64,000 nucleotides of DNA from Carboxylicivirga marina (GCF_016612505.1 NZ_JAENRR010000001.1:124001-188000), one strand, 5' to 3'; positions 1 to 7,816 are shown, counted from the stretch's first letter. Notes: generated by a model not told the origin, from the letters alone. Translations and numbers: made by a program.

Positions 1-519
1 AATAATTTCGGCTAACAACTTACCAATAGTAGTTCCCGATTTTGATTTACTTACATCTTCTTCTGAATTTTCCATAGCGCCAATATGAATTGGCTCTGGG
101 AATAAGTCTTTTATAGCATTATCAATACCTGCTGGATTCAGTTGCCATTGTCCATCTGCAGGATTTAACACTTCCAATCTTATTTGAGCAGCTGTTGCAT
201 TTGGTGCAAGTTGAGTTCTTCGGATATTAAGTCGCTCATTGTCAAGAAAGGGTTCTATTCTTTGTCTATGGCTGTCCGTAATATTATCTAGAATATCATC
301 ATCAATGCCGTCAATAATGGCTGATATCACAACAGGGTTAACTGAATTATTAAAGTCGGTTTGCTTTAATTTACTTTTACGCAGAACCCATTTAATGGCT
401 TCAATAATATTTGATTTTCCAGCATTATTATAACCGACTAAAGGGGTATAGTCAGAAAATTCAATTTCTTGTATTGACTTAAAATTTTCAATTGAAACTG
501 AGGATAGTCTATGGCTCAT
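1..519 (-). CDS. AAA/OLD-like ATPase, partial (5' part only)
   Basis: The frame is open from an ATG at 519 down to the left edge (173 codons), so only the N-terminal part is visible. The start reads MSHRLSSVSIENFKSI, the usual opening of RecF/SMC-type AAA ATPases, followed by the Walker A motif GYNNAGKS at residues 29-36 and then IIEAIKWVL. This is the pattern of AAA_15/AAA_21 and OLD-family ATPases. Members either act in DNA repair or, when fused to a TOPRIM nuclease or paired with a helicase, in phage defence. The C-terminal half, which would decide this, lies outside the window. The gene faces away from the long non-coding stretch to its right, so it is probably the first gene of its transcript. 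Identity as a P-loop ATPase is solid; the biological role is open. Confidence 0.8.
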   Translation of the reverse strand, partial: MSHRLSSVSIENFKSIQEIEFSDYTPLVGYNNAGKSNIIEAIKWVLRKSKLKQTDFNNSVNPVVISAIIDGIDDDILDNITDSHRQRIEPFLDNERLNIRRTQLAPNATAAQIRLEVLNPADGQWQLNPAGIDNAIKDLFPEPIHIGAMENSEEDVSKSKSGTTIGKLLAEII

Positions 520-583
520 GTTTAGGTATAATTATGCACAATGTTTCTCTAAACGGATGTATTTATTTCTTCTTTACGAAACT

Positions 584-630
584 TAAAGGTGCACATTACA
601 TAACACAAAGCCAAGCATCGTGCACCTTTA
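584..630. repeat. 11-bp perfect inverted repeat
   Basis: TAAAGGTGCAC (584-594) is repeated as its exact reverse complement at 620-630 with a 25-base loop. It lies upstream of the leftward ATPase gene start at 519. No T-tract follows directly, so it is more likely an operator or RNA hairpin than a terminator. Confidence 0.5.
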
Positions 631-1032
631 TATGTTAAATCGATAAGCTTTTAATAATCTTTTCTTTCAATCAATGATTCTTCATCTCTATTTAAAATAA
701 TTCTACATTATCATCAGCGCTGGACTTCCTGATTTTAACTTCATAATTTGCCCTGCTTTAATCAACTAATTTTTAATCTAAACTTTTAACCACTCCAATC
801 ATGAAGAAAAATCCGATTCTCCCCTCTTGTCAATTCCCATATGATATATTTCCATTATTTAATGGCACATCACCTGCTCCAATTGCTAAACAAGGTGATG
901 TAAATGATATTTAAGCGCCATTTTTGATACCATCCCATTGCTAAATGGCAAATGACCATCTGGGAATGACACAAACCTCCTAAAAATGACAGATGAAGCG
1001 TCATCAAGTAGGCATTTGAGGAAATACGTCAG

Positions 1033-1050
1033 AAAAATGACGTCATTTTT
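1033..1050. repeat. 18-bp perfect palindrome centred on TGACGTCA
   Basis: The palindrome AAAAATGACGTCATTTTT is perfect over 18 bp. It is the best formed member of a cluster of TGAC/GTCA half-sites (forward near 953, 967, 987 and 1038; inverted near 1000, 1028 and 1042). This looks like an operator for a dimeric regulator, about 250 bp upstream of the gene at 1299. The regulator is unknown. Confidence 0.4.
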
Positions 1051-1298
1051 TGAATTCAATCGATGAATTAGAATTTATGAGAGGTCTTTTGTCACTTAAT
1101 TGAGGTGAAAAATCAAATAGAAGCCTTTGTCTGTCACTAATTTTAGGACATAAAAGAAAAAAAAGGCGTCAATAATCGTTTACTAAAAGTAAACCGGCAA
1201 AAACAAATGATAAAATGCGAGATATTAGCTGTTAACAGAGAACAAGATGCCCTAATCAATGAGACACAAATCGCCCTTAACTTTAATAATAGCGTAAA

Positions 1299-1946
1299 AT
1301 GAACAAATTTATTGATGAATTAATAAGTAAAGCTGATGTGGCCCTCAGCAACGGTAAAGACCAGCCCGCTTTGGCTGCACTCTTACTCGAATATGGTTAT
1401 ACACCCGAAAAACTGGCAACAGGCGAAAGTTTGTGGAACCAGGCCAGATCGCTGAACATGGCTCAGCAAAAAGAAAATGGTGAGCAACTGGCTGCTACCG
1501 AAGCTTTGAACAAGAGCATTGATGCAGCCAACTCAGTTTACATGCCACACTTGAAGGTGGCTCGCATCGCTTTTAGAAATAACATTAACTATTGGGCTAA
1601 GCTTGCATTAAAAGGCAGGCGTCAAAATACACAATCGGGCTGGCTGGGCCAAACCAAAGTATTTTATACCAACTTATTAGACGACAATCTTGCCATCGAT
1701 AAAATGGCAGAGTTCGGACAAACACGTGAGAAGCTTGAAGCCGGTCTGCAGCTGGTGCTAGGAGTCGAAGAGAACCTGGCCACCCGGAAAAAGGAAATGG
1801 GTGAGGCGCAAGATGCGACCAAAGCTCGCGACAAGGCCATCGATGAGCTGCAGGACTGGTATTCGGACTACATTGGAATAGCCCGTCTGGCATTGGCTGA
1901 TCAGCCTCAGTATCTGGAGATGATGGGCATTATAAGTCCGTCGTAG
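1299..1946 (+). CDS. uncharacterised helical protein
   Basis: This 215-residue protein has no signal peptide or membrane segment and is predicted by eye to be almost wholly alpha-helical, with many Ala, Glu, Lys and Gln residues. I recognise no domain and no catalytic motif. The start is the first ATG after an AT-rich leader. The gene is alone, bounded by a 350-base gap on the left after the palindrome cluster and by a 490-base gap with hairpins on the right. Its internal codon use is richer in G+C than the flanks, so it is a real gene rather than a chance frame. Function unknown; it could be a structural or DNA/RNA-associated helical protein. Confidence 0.75.
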   Translation: MNKFIDELISKADVALSNGKDQPALAALLLEYGYTPEKLATGESLWNQARSLNMAQQKENGEQLAATEALNKSIDAANSVYMPHLKVARIAFRNNINYWAKLALKGRRQNTQSGWLGQTKVFYTNLLDDNLAIDKMAEFGQTREKLEAGLQLVLGVEENLATRKKEMGEAQDATKARDKAIDELQDWYSDYIGIARLALADQPQYLEMMGIISPS

Positions 1947-1952
1947 TAACAA

Positions 1953-1988
1953 TAGATCGTTAGATTCTAGACAATAGATATTAGACTT
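1953..1988. repeat. short array of TAGAYNN heptamers
   Basis: Five copies of a TAGA(C/T)NN word start at 1953, 1961, 1968, 1975 and 1982; the last four are exactly 7 bp apart. The array lies just after the stop of the 1299 gene. It resembles the 7-bp arrays at 4206-4303 and 5337-5406, and its words share TAG with the latter. Confidence 0.5.
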
Positions 1989-2109
1989 AATCTCAAGGTG
2001 CATAAAACTAATAGTTGTACAAATAAATCACTTTTGGAATAATCATTTAATACTCTATCACTTACAAAATCTTATCGAACAGATAAAAATAAAAAACACA
2101 TGTCATATT

Positions 2110-2150
2110 AAACCTCGCATATCGTTATGGGCGATCGATATGTGGGGTTT
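2110..2150. terminator. long hairpin, possible bidirectional terminator
   Basis: A 15-bp stem (2110-2124 with 2136-2150, two G-U pairs) brackets an 11-base loop and is followed on the plus strand by a T/G-rich run. It sits between two convergent genes, where a terminator is expected. The 490-base gap 1947-2436 otherwise holds the heptamer array, the perfect palindrome at 2196-2228 and the terminator at 2382-2415. Confidence 0.4.
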
Positions 2151-2195
2151 GTTGTTTCTGTCTTACCCAACAAGGAAGTATACCTTTCAATTGAC

Positions 2196-2228
2196 ACCGA
2201 TGTCATCGCTTAAAGCGATGACATCGGT
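2196..2228. repeat. 16-bp perfect inverted repeat
   Basis: ACCGATGTCATCGCTT is followed after a single base by its exact reverse complement. The element is more GC-rich than its surroundings and no T-tract follows it. It could be an interspersed palindromic element (REP-like), the remnant of a mobile element end, or a cruciform. Confidence 0.5.
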
Positions 2229-2381
2229 AGAAACTAAGCGGATTAACATGGTGTGCCCCCTTCAGACCTGTGGCAAACTCCCACTGGGAAGCATTGATTG
2301 ACATGGCGATTTCTTTGGTCTTGCGTCTTTTGTCTTAAGTCTATAACAACACCCTTAACTTCAGGTCCTCTTTATGGCATC

Positions 2382-2415
2382 AAAAAAGCGGCTACTCACA
2401 AAGGAATAGCCGCTT
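2382..2415 (-). terminator. rho-independent terminator of the etfBA-acd operon
   Basis: AAGCGGCTA (2386-2394) pairs with TAGCCGCTT (2407-2415). Read on the minus strand the 9-bp stem is followed by six T residues. It lies 22 bases past the stop of the acyl-CoA dehydrogenase gene. Confidence 0.85.
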
Positions 2416-2436
2416 CATCATTATATCTAATCGCTA

Positions 2437-4149
2437 TTAAGCGTTTGCTAAATCAGGCTTATAGAATCCAAGGTCGTCAATTGATGATTCAAAGATGAAA
2501 CCAGCTTTCGCATGGTTATCAGCTTTTCCTCGTGCAATAAATATTTCAGCCGATGTTTTGAATTTATCATCACGCTGTGTATCGTGCAATAACAAGTAAC
2601 CCATTACAATGTTACCAGCCATTTCAACCATACGACGCGCCTGGTAATCGACATACTCAAGGTCTTTAACAGCCACAACCGCTTTAACCGCACGATCGTA
2701 TTCTTCAGTCATACCAATTAATGTGCGTCGTAAAGCATGCAACTCAGGCTTTAACTCCATCATTTCGAACTCACGAATACGGTCAAGATAACCACCTGTA
2801 GTAACACCACGAATAGCCGCTACAACCTGAAGCTGTGTTGTTCCTTCATAGATAGATGTGATACGGGCATCGCGATAGATACGCTCCACCGGATAATCTT
2901 TCATAAATCCTGAACCACCATGAATCTGTACTGCATCGTAAGCCAACTGGTTACTGTACTCCGATGTCATACCTTTCAATAGTGGTGTAAAGAAGTCAGC
3001 CAGCTTTTGGTAACGCTTCATTTCTTTACGCTCTTCCTTATCAAGCTTGCGCTCTTCTGAAATATGCATGTATGTTTTGTAAACATCTACGTATCGCGAT
3101 GTTTCGTACAATAAAGTACGACCAGCATCTAACTTAGCCTTCATAGTTGCTAACATCTCGTATACGGCAGGGAACTGGATAATTGGCTTACCAAACTGCT
3201 CACGTTCTTTGGCATACGCCAATGCTTCGCGATAAGCAGACTCAGATACACCAATCGACTGAGCGCCGATACCTAAACGAGCACCATTCATCAAGGCCAT
3301 TACATACTTGATAAGTCCCATCTTACGAGAACCTACCAACTCTGCAGGAGCATCTTTAAACACCAACTCACAAGTAGGCGATCCTTTGATACCCATTTTG
3401 TTTTCTAAACGACGAACGATAACCGACTGGTGAGCGCGATCGTATATAAACATGGATAAACCACGTCCGTCTTGCGTACCTTCTTCTGAACGAGCTAGAA
3501 CGAGTGCAATGTGTCCATCACCATTGGTAATAAAACGCTTCACACCGTTTAACACCCACTTGCCGTCTTTCATTTCAGCTTTTAACTGCACAGCCTGAAG
3601 GTCAGAACCAGCGTCCGGCTCTGTTAAGTCCATCGCCATTGTTTCACCATTCGATACACGCGATAAGAAACGTTCTTTCTGGTCTTCATCAGCGAATTCG
3701 TTGATTGTTTCAGCACAATCCTGCAATCCCCAAATGTTCACAAAACCTGCATCGGCACGTGACACAATATCAGCAGCCATAATATAAGGTACGATTGGGA
3801 AGTTCAAACCATCGTATTTACGAGGTAAGGTGATACCCATCAAACCAGCTTTTACCAAAGCATCCAGGTTTTCCTGAGTACCTTTGGCGTAAACCACTTC
3901 ATTATTTACAATCTTTGGACCTTCCTGGTCTACACTTTCGGCATTGGGCGCAACAATGTCGCCACAAATCTCACCTACAATGTCTAATACTTTTTCGTAG
4001 CTATCCATGGCATCTTCAAAGTCCATGGGTGCGTAATCGAATTTATCTTTATCAGCAAAATTGCGCTCTTTTAAAGCTACAATCTTCTTCATCAACGGAT
4101 GCTCCAAATGGAACTTTAAGTCCGGGTTATCTGTGAAAAAATTTGCCAT
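2437..4149 (-). CDS. acyl-CoA dehydrogenase family protein
   Basis: This FAD-dependent enzyme would oxidise an acyl-CoA to the 2-enoyl-CoA and pass the electrons to the electron-transfer flavoprotein encoded just upstream. The N-terminal, middle (MDLTEPDAGSDL, the FAD/substrate-binding loop) and C-terminal domains are all present. The catalytic base is Glu in IYEGTTQLQ, near residue 435, inside the conserved RIYRDARITSIYEGT stretch. At 570 residues it is longer than the classical 380-residue enzymes because of a C-terminal extension, which is normal for this Bacteroidota subgroup. It is the last gene of etfB-etfA-acd, with a 150-base gap to etfA and a strong terminator after it. The exact acyl substrate cannot be read from sequence. 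Confidence 0.93.
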   Translation of the reverse strand: MANFFTDNPDLKFHLEHPLMKKIVALKERNFADKDKFDYAPMDFEDAMDSYEKVLDIVGEICGDIVAPNAESVDQEGPKIVNNEVVYAKGTQENLDALVKAGLMGITLPRKYDGLNFPIVPYIMAADIVSRADAGFVNIWGLQDCAETINEFADEDQKERFLSRVSNGETMAMDLTEPDAGSDLQAVQLKAEMKDGKWVLNGVKRFITNGDGHIALVLARSEEGTQDGRGLSMFIYDRAHQSVIVRRLENKMGIKGSPTCELVFKDAPAELVGSRKMGLIKYVMALMNGARLGIGAQSIGVSESAYREALAYAKEREQFGKPIIQFPAVYEMLATMKAKLDAGRTLLYETSRYVDVYKTYMHISEERKLDKEERKEMKRYQKLADFFTPLLKGMTSEYSNQLAYDAVQIHGGSGFMKDYPVERIYRDARITSIYEGTTQLQVVAAIRGVTTGGYLDRIREFEMMELKPELHALRRTLIGMTEEYDRAVKAVVAVKDLEYVDYQARRMVEMAGNIVMGYLLLHDTQRDDKFKTSAEIFIARGKADNHAKAGFIFESSIDDLGFYKPDLANA

Positions 4150-4205
4150 TTTGTTTTTTTATTTTGAGCCCCTTTCGGGAATCTGATCCAACATTTTTTT
4201 AATTA

Positions 4206-4303
4206 TTAATGGTCAATTGTTAATGGTTAAATATTAATGATTAGTGATTAATTAATCATTATACATTCATCATTAATAATTTCTAATATACATTAACCAT
4301 TAC
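4206..4303. repeat. 14-unit heptamer array that inverts at its midpoint
   Basis: Fourteen consecutive 7-bp units fill the gap between etfA and the acyl-CoA dehydrogenase gene. The first seven resemble TTAATGG/TTAATGA; the last seven are of the reverse-complement type (ATCATTA, CCATTAC). As a result 4221-4230 and 4293-4302 form a perfect 10-bp outer stem with further pairing inside. The array overlaps the etfA stop codon. It would form a long AT-rich hairpin in the operon mRNA. Confidence 0.6.
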
Positions 4304-5319
4304 TTCGTGTTCTGCTTATAGAACTTAATTAACTTAGGCACCACTGCTCCTACATCACCTGTAATAACGTAATCCGCAATTTTATTGATAGGTGCATTTG
4401 GATCATTGTTAATGGCAATGATCATTGATGACTCTTCCATACCAGCGGTGTGCTGAATTTGGCCCGAGATACCACATGCAATATATAGCTTTGGACGAAC
4501 AGTGACTCCTGTTTGACCAATCTGACGATTATGATCGGCATAACCAGCATCAACAGCAGCACGTGAAGCACCTACTTCACCTCCTAGTACGTGAGCTAAT
4601 TCTTCTAATTGTGCAAAATTTTCTTTTGAGCCTACACCATAACCACCGGCAACAATAATAGATGAGTTTTTGATATTAACCTTTGACTTTTCCATGTGGC
4701 GCTCAATTACCTTCACCACTAAATCTTCAGGCTTCAATATTTTATCAACATCGATATTATTTACCTTGCCTTTAAAGTTAGCATCGTAAATCTCCTTCTT
4801 CATCACACCCTCACGTACTGTTGCCATCTGTGGGCGACAGTCGGGGTTAATGATGGTAGCAACAATATTACCACCAAAAGCAGGACGAATCTGATACAAT
4901 AAGTTTTCGTATACTTTTTTGGCTTTTTTGTCTTCGTGAGGACCAATTTCCAGTGAAGTACAATCAGCTGTTAAACCACTCACTAAAGCAGAAGATACAC
5001 GTGGCCCAAGGTCGCGACCAAAGGTAGACGCACCTAATAAAGCAATTTGTGGCTTCTCCTTTTCAAACAAGTTAACAATAACACTTGTGTGAGGTAATGT
5101 TGTATAAGGATCCAAACGCTCATCGTCGCCAATATGAACCACATCAGCTCCGTATGGATACAATTCTTTTTCAATTCCTTTTAAGTTGTGGCCTAAAATT
5201 AGTGCCTCCAACTTACAATTTAATTCGTTGGCGAGCGAACGACCCTTCGTCATTAATTCTAACGACACATCGGCTACCTTTCCCTCATCTATTTCGCAAA
5301 TAACAAATACGCTGTTCAT
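4300..5319 (-). CDS. etfA: electron transfer flavoprotein alpha subunit
   Basis: EtfA pairs with EtfB to form the FAD-containing flavoprotein that collects electrons from acyl-CoA dehydrogenases in the cytoplasm. The 339-residue protein has the N-terminal Rossmann-like domain and the diagnostic C-terminal FAD-binding region: SRAAVDAG, RQIGQTGVTV, LYIACGISG and IQHTAGM. Length and order fit the family. The gene follows etfB in the same direction with an 89-base gap and precedes the acyl-CoA dehydrogenase. The gaps on both sides are filled by heptamer arrays. The ATG at 5319 matches the expected EtfA N-terminus (MNSVFVICEIDEG). Confidence 0.96.
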   Translation of the reverse strand: MNSVFVICEIDEGKVADVSLELMTKGRSLANELNCKLEALILGHNLKGIEKELYPYGADVVHIGDDERLDPYTTLPHTSVIVNLFEKEKPQIALLGASTFGRDLGPRVSSALVSGLTADCTSLEIGPHEDKKAKKVYENLLYQIRPAFGGNIVATIINPDCRPQMATVREGVMKKEIYDANFKGKVNNIDVDKILKPEDLVVKVIERHMEKSKVNIKNSSIIVAGGYGVGSKENFAQLEELAHVLGGEVGASRAAVDAGYADHNRQIGQTGVTVRPKLYIACGISGQIQHTAGMEESSMIIAINNDPNAPINKIADYVITGDVGAVVPKLIKFYKQNTK

Positions 5320-5336
5320 TTTTTCGAATTTAAAAT

Positions 5337-5406
5337 TTAGTAACTAGTTTTTAGTCAGTGGTCAGTAGTAAATTACTACGCTCTATTATCTACTGACTAA
5401 TCACTA
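5337..5406. repeat. 10-unit heptamer array that inverts at its midpoint
   Basis: Ten 7-bp units in register lie between the etfB stop and the etfA start. Read on the mRNA strand the first five all begin with TAG (for example TAGTGAT, TAGTCAG, TAGATAA); the other five are of the inverted type. TTAGTCAG at 5351-5358 and its complement near 5393-5400 form the stem, with a second palindrome at 5365-5379. Same architecture as 4206-4303. Confidence 0.6.
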
Positions 5407-5408
5407 AT

Positions 5409-6281
5409 TTAACCTATTGTGTGGTTAGCAATTAAATCTTTCATTAATTCATCAATCTCCTCATCGGCAGGTGTTAATCGCTTGGCTTCTTTAGCCTGGA
5501 ACACCACGTTTTCGATTTTCTTAACTTTTGTTGGAGAACCTGATAAACCTAACCAGTTAGTATCTGTTTCAATATCGTTAACACTCCACTCTTCAATGTT
5601 AAGATACGGACGATCAGCCGTTAGGTCGATGTAATCTTCTGTTTCGGCCTGACGCTCAGTAATCGTTTGCGCATGCTTGTATTTCATCAATAATTTGGCG
5701 TTACGCGGACGACAATCCGGTGCACTGGCATTAACAGTGATTACCCCGGGTAATGGCATTTCAACTGTTTCAACACCACGCTCTAAACGACGTTTAATGA
5801 CGATTTTCTTTTTATCGGCCGAAAGAACTTCCTCGGCATATGTTACCTGTGGCAAGCCAAGTTTCTCGGCTACCTGAGGGCCTACCTGAGCAGTATCACC
5901 ATCAATTGCTTGACGACCAGCGATAATTAAATCACATTTGGTCATTTTTTTAATGGCACATGATATGGCATAAGAAGTTGCTAATGTATCAGAACCGGCA
6001 AAGGCACGGTCTGTTAATAAATAACCATTATCTGCTCCTCTATATAAACCTTCACGAATTATATCGGCTGCACGACCGGGTCCCATCGTTAAAATAGTTA
6101 CTTCTGTACCCGGGTATCTATCTTTCATCCTCAAGGCCTGCTCTAAAGCATTTAAATCCTCTGGATTGAAGATAGCCGGCAATGCCGCACGATTCACTGT
6201 CCCATCAGCTTTCATGGCATCTTTGCCTACATTTCGGGTATCAGGTACTTGCTTCGCAAGAACTACAATTTTTAATCCCAT
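5409..6281 (-). CDS. etfB: electron transfer flavoprotein beta subunit
   Basis: EtfB is the partner of EtfA and carries the AMP/nucleotide-binding fold. The protein starts MGLKIVVLAKQVPDT, the family N-terminus, and contains the GRQAIDGDTAQVGP signature and the recognition-loop region before VNASAPDCRPRNAK. The frame continues 25 codons further upstream, to an ATG at 6356. I chose 6281 because homology begins there and because a good promoter (6318-6347) lies inside the extra stretch. The chosen form has 290 residues. It is the first gene of the etfB-etfA-acd operon. Confidence 0.94.
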   Translation of the reverse strand: MGLKIVVLAKQVPDTRNVGKDAMKADGTVNRAALPAIFNPEDLNALEQALRMKDRYPGTEVTILTMGPGRAADIIREGLYRGADNGYLLTDRAFAGSDTLATSYAISCAIKKMTKCDLIIAGRQAIDGDTAQVGPQVAEKLGLPQVTYAEEVLSADKKKIVIKRRLERGVETVEMPLPGVITVNASAPDCRPRNAKLLMKYKHAQTITERQAETEDYIDLTADRPYLNIEEWSVNDIETDTNWLGLSGSPTKVKKIENVVFQAKEAKRLTPADEEIDELMKDLIANHTIG

Positions 6282-6644
6282 TGCTTCAATTTTTGGTAAA
6301 GAATTATTATCGGCTGACAAATATATAAAATCAGTCCAATTAACAAAGTTCGTCACATATAACTGACTAAAGGCAACTTACATCCTTTTGTCTAATTTTC
6401 ACAAGCATAAACTAACACAAACCAAACACCACAAAAGGCCATACATCGCACTCATAATCTGCACAATAGTACTTTTTAATATTTATTATTGAATGCTAAC
6501 AGTATTAATTTGGTAAACTGAACAAAAGACCATCACAATTGCTCTATTTATAATTAGTTTAAGTAAGCTTAGCGTAGCTAATTTGACAAGCGACCAATTT
6601 ACTACCATATTAAGAAACAAGTCAATACTTAAATTACAAAAATT
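6282..6644. other. divergent intergenic region etfB/msrB
   Basis: This stretch of 363 bases carries the etfB promoter on the minus strand near its left end. The remainder is AT-rich and I see no gene, repeat or strong hairpin in it; it must hold the msrB promoter, but no clean TAnnTTTG box was found. Confidence 0.5.
6318..6347 (-). promoter_or_regulatory. etfB promoter (Bacteroidota type)
   Basis: On the minus strand TTTG (6347-6344) is followed after 18 bases by TATATTTG (6325-6318), a full match to the TAnnTTTG -7 box with a proper -33 element. It predicts a transcript start near 6311 and a leader of about 30 bases to the ATG at 6281. Confidence 0.7.
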
Positions 6645-7079
6645 ATGAAGTTAATTATTCTATTATTCATTGCGATTTTTAGCAGCAACGCCATGGCACA
6701 AGACAGCACAAAAATAAAACTCAACCCTTTAACTGAAGAAGAGAAAAGGGTAATCATTAATAAGGGAACAGAATACCCCTATACTGGTGAGTATACCAAT
6801 CATAAAGCAAAAGGACAGTACATATGCAAACAATGCAATGCCCCTTTGTATAATTCAAATGATAAGTTTGATTCGAATTGTGGTTGGCCAAGTTTTGATG
6901 ACGAAATTGAAGGTGCTGTGAAACGCCTACCGGACATTGATGGCCGACGAACAGAGATTATTTGTGCACGATGCAATGGCCATCTGGGTCACGTTTTTAT
7001 TGGCGAAGGTTTTACTGACAAGAATACGCGCCACTGTGTCAATTCAATATCATTAAAGTTTGTGCCTGAGAAGAAGTGA
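6645..7079 (+). CDS. msrB: peptide-methionine (R)-S-oxide reductase MsrB, exported
   Basis: MsrB reduces methionine-R-sulfoxide in damaged proteins. The protein begins with a signal peptide (hydrophobic core, cleavage near AMA-Q, residues 17-19), so this copy works in the periplasm. The SelR domain follows: the four zinc cysteines are in CKQC and CARC, the substrate loop contains GWPSF, and the catalytic cysteine sits in RHCVNS near the C-terminus. At 144 residues it is a single-domain enzyme with no MsrA fusion. It stands alone, followed by a hairpin shared with the convergent neighbour. Oxidised methionines in envelope proteins are the likely substrate. Confidence 0.95.
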   Translation: MKLIILLFIAIFSSNAMAQDSTKIKLNPLTEEEKRVIINKGTEYPYTGEYTNHKAKGQYICKQCNAPLYNSNDKFDSNCGWPSFDDEIEGAVKRLPDIDGRRTEIICARCNGHLGHVFIGEGFTDKNTRHCVNSISLKFVPEKK

Positions 7080-7098
7080 GTACCATACATAAATAAAA

Positions 7099-7126
7099 GT
7101 CCCTATTAGCACATACTAACAGGGAC
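7099..7126. terminator. bidirectional terminator between msrB and the 7144 gene
   Basis: GTCCCT (7099-7104) pairs with AGGGAC (7121-7126), and TTAG with CTAA inside, with one mismatch. The T-tract is better on the minus strand (TTTTATTT), serving the gene ending at 7144, but the hairpin also lies 20 bases after msrB. Confidence 0.65.
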
Positions 7127-7143
7127 AAATAAGTATAATTAGC

Positions 7144-7620
7144 TTATTTATTTTCATATGCTCTACGTTTTAATCCACAACAAACCTGATGATTGTTATA
7201 ATGTGAACACAAATCATACAATGGACAATATTGAGGTAAATAATCGCACATTTCAATATCAACAATTTGATTTTCAACTGGAAAAACCTGATGATTTAGT
7301 GAAAGGCGTAAATGACCATATTTAATTCTGGCTGACACACAGCTTTCAAATATTGGGTTTAACCCGTGTGCTTTATATACCTCTATCAACTCGCCGACAA
7401 CAATCTCCGCCTCATCATCAGTCAAATAATCAACATTTGGAAAGAAAAACTTTTCCATACCAATAAGTTCCGCCACTTTTATTCCTGAATGTTCTTCATT
7501 GTGGTACAAATCAAAACCATTCATTTCAGGAATTTTAAAGACCAAGGCTAAATTTTGTGTTGCACGTAACCTCAACTCCTTTAGATCTTCCAACAAGTGT
7601 TCTAAATACCTTTTCATCAT
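7144..7620 (-). CDS. uncharacterised protein with C-terminal cysteine cluster
   Basis: This 158-residue soluble protein has no signal peptide. The first 110 residues form a mixed alpha/beta region without a motif I recognise. The last 30 residues carry four closely spaced cysteines (YCPLYDLC, then QVCC) that could bind a metal or an Fe-S cluster; one more lies upstream in EMCDY. Two adjacent ATG codons start the frame and either may be used. The gene is alone, convergent with msrB and divergent from the LutA-like Fe-S protein at 7817. Function unknown; a metal-binding or redox role is inference only. Confidence 0.75.
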   Translation of the reverse strand: MMKRYLEHLLEDLKELRLRATQNLALVFKIPEMNGFDLYHNEEHSGIKVAELIGMEKFFFPNVDYLTDDEAEIVVGELIEVYKAHGLNPIFESCVSARIKYGHLRLSLNHQVFPVENQIVDIEMCDYLPQYCPLYDLCSHYNNHQVCCGLKRRAYENK

Positions 7621-7786
7621 TCCTTTTATTTACACCCACAACCTTCAACGTAAAAAAGCGCTTCCAGTTACAAAAAGGCGTGGTTAATATTTGATTAATT
7701 GTCAGATGGTTAAAACCACTTATTATGCCAAAGTGTAATATTTACAATTAATTGCCATTTGTTAACATCCATTAAGTGCTGAATAT

Positions 7787-7794
7787 TAACTTTG
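7787..7794 (+). promoter_or_regulatory. -7 box of the LutA-like gene
   Basis: TAACTTTG matches TAnnTTTG and lies 22 bases before the ATG at 7817. No -33 box at standard spacing was found. A six-codon minicistron (7807-7827) overlaps the start out of frame. Confidence 0.45.
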
Positions 7795-7816
7795 TATTCT
7801 TTAAAAATGAAGGTGC

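Larger units (their letters stand above)
520..1298. other. long non-coding region rich in palindromes
   Basis: No convincing gene is visible in these 779 bases. The stretch is AT-rich and holds nested inverted repeats: an 11-bp pair at 584-594/620-630, CATCACCT at 868-875 with AGGTGATG at 893-900, AATGGC at 861-866 with GCCATT at 917-922, and an 18-bp perfect palindrome at 1033-1050. TGAC half-sites cluster between 951 and 1047 in both orientations. It should carry the promoters of the flanking divergent genes. A structured RNA or a regulator-binding region is possible but unproven. Confidence 0.5.

Noticed and set aside
520-1298. tRNA or known small RNA in the long left gap
   Set aside because: I found no cloverleaf and no recognisable RNA motif; only palindromes can be supported.
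6282-6356. Extended N-terminus of EtfB starting at 6356
   Set aside because: The promoter at 6318-6347 lies within it and family homology starts at 6281.
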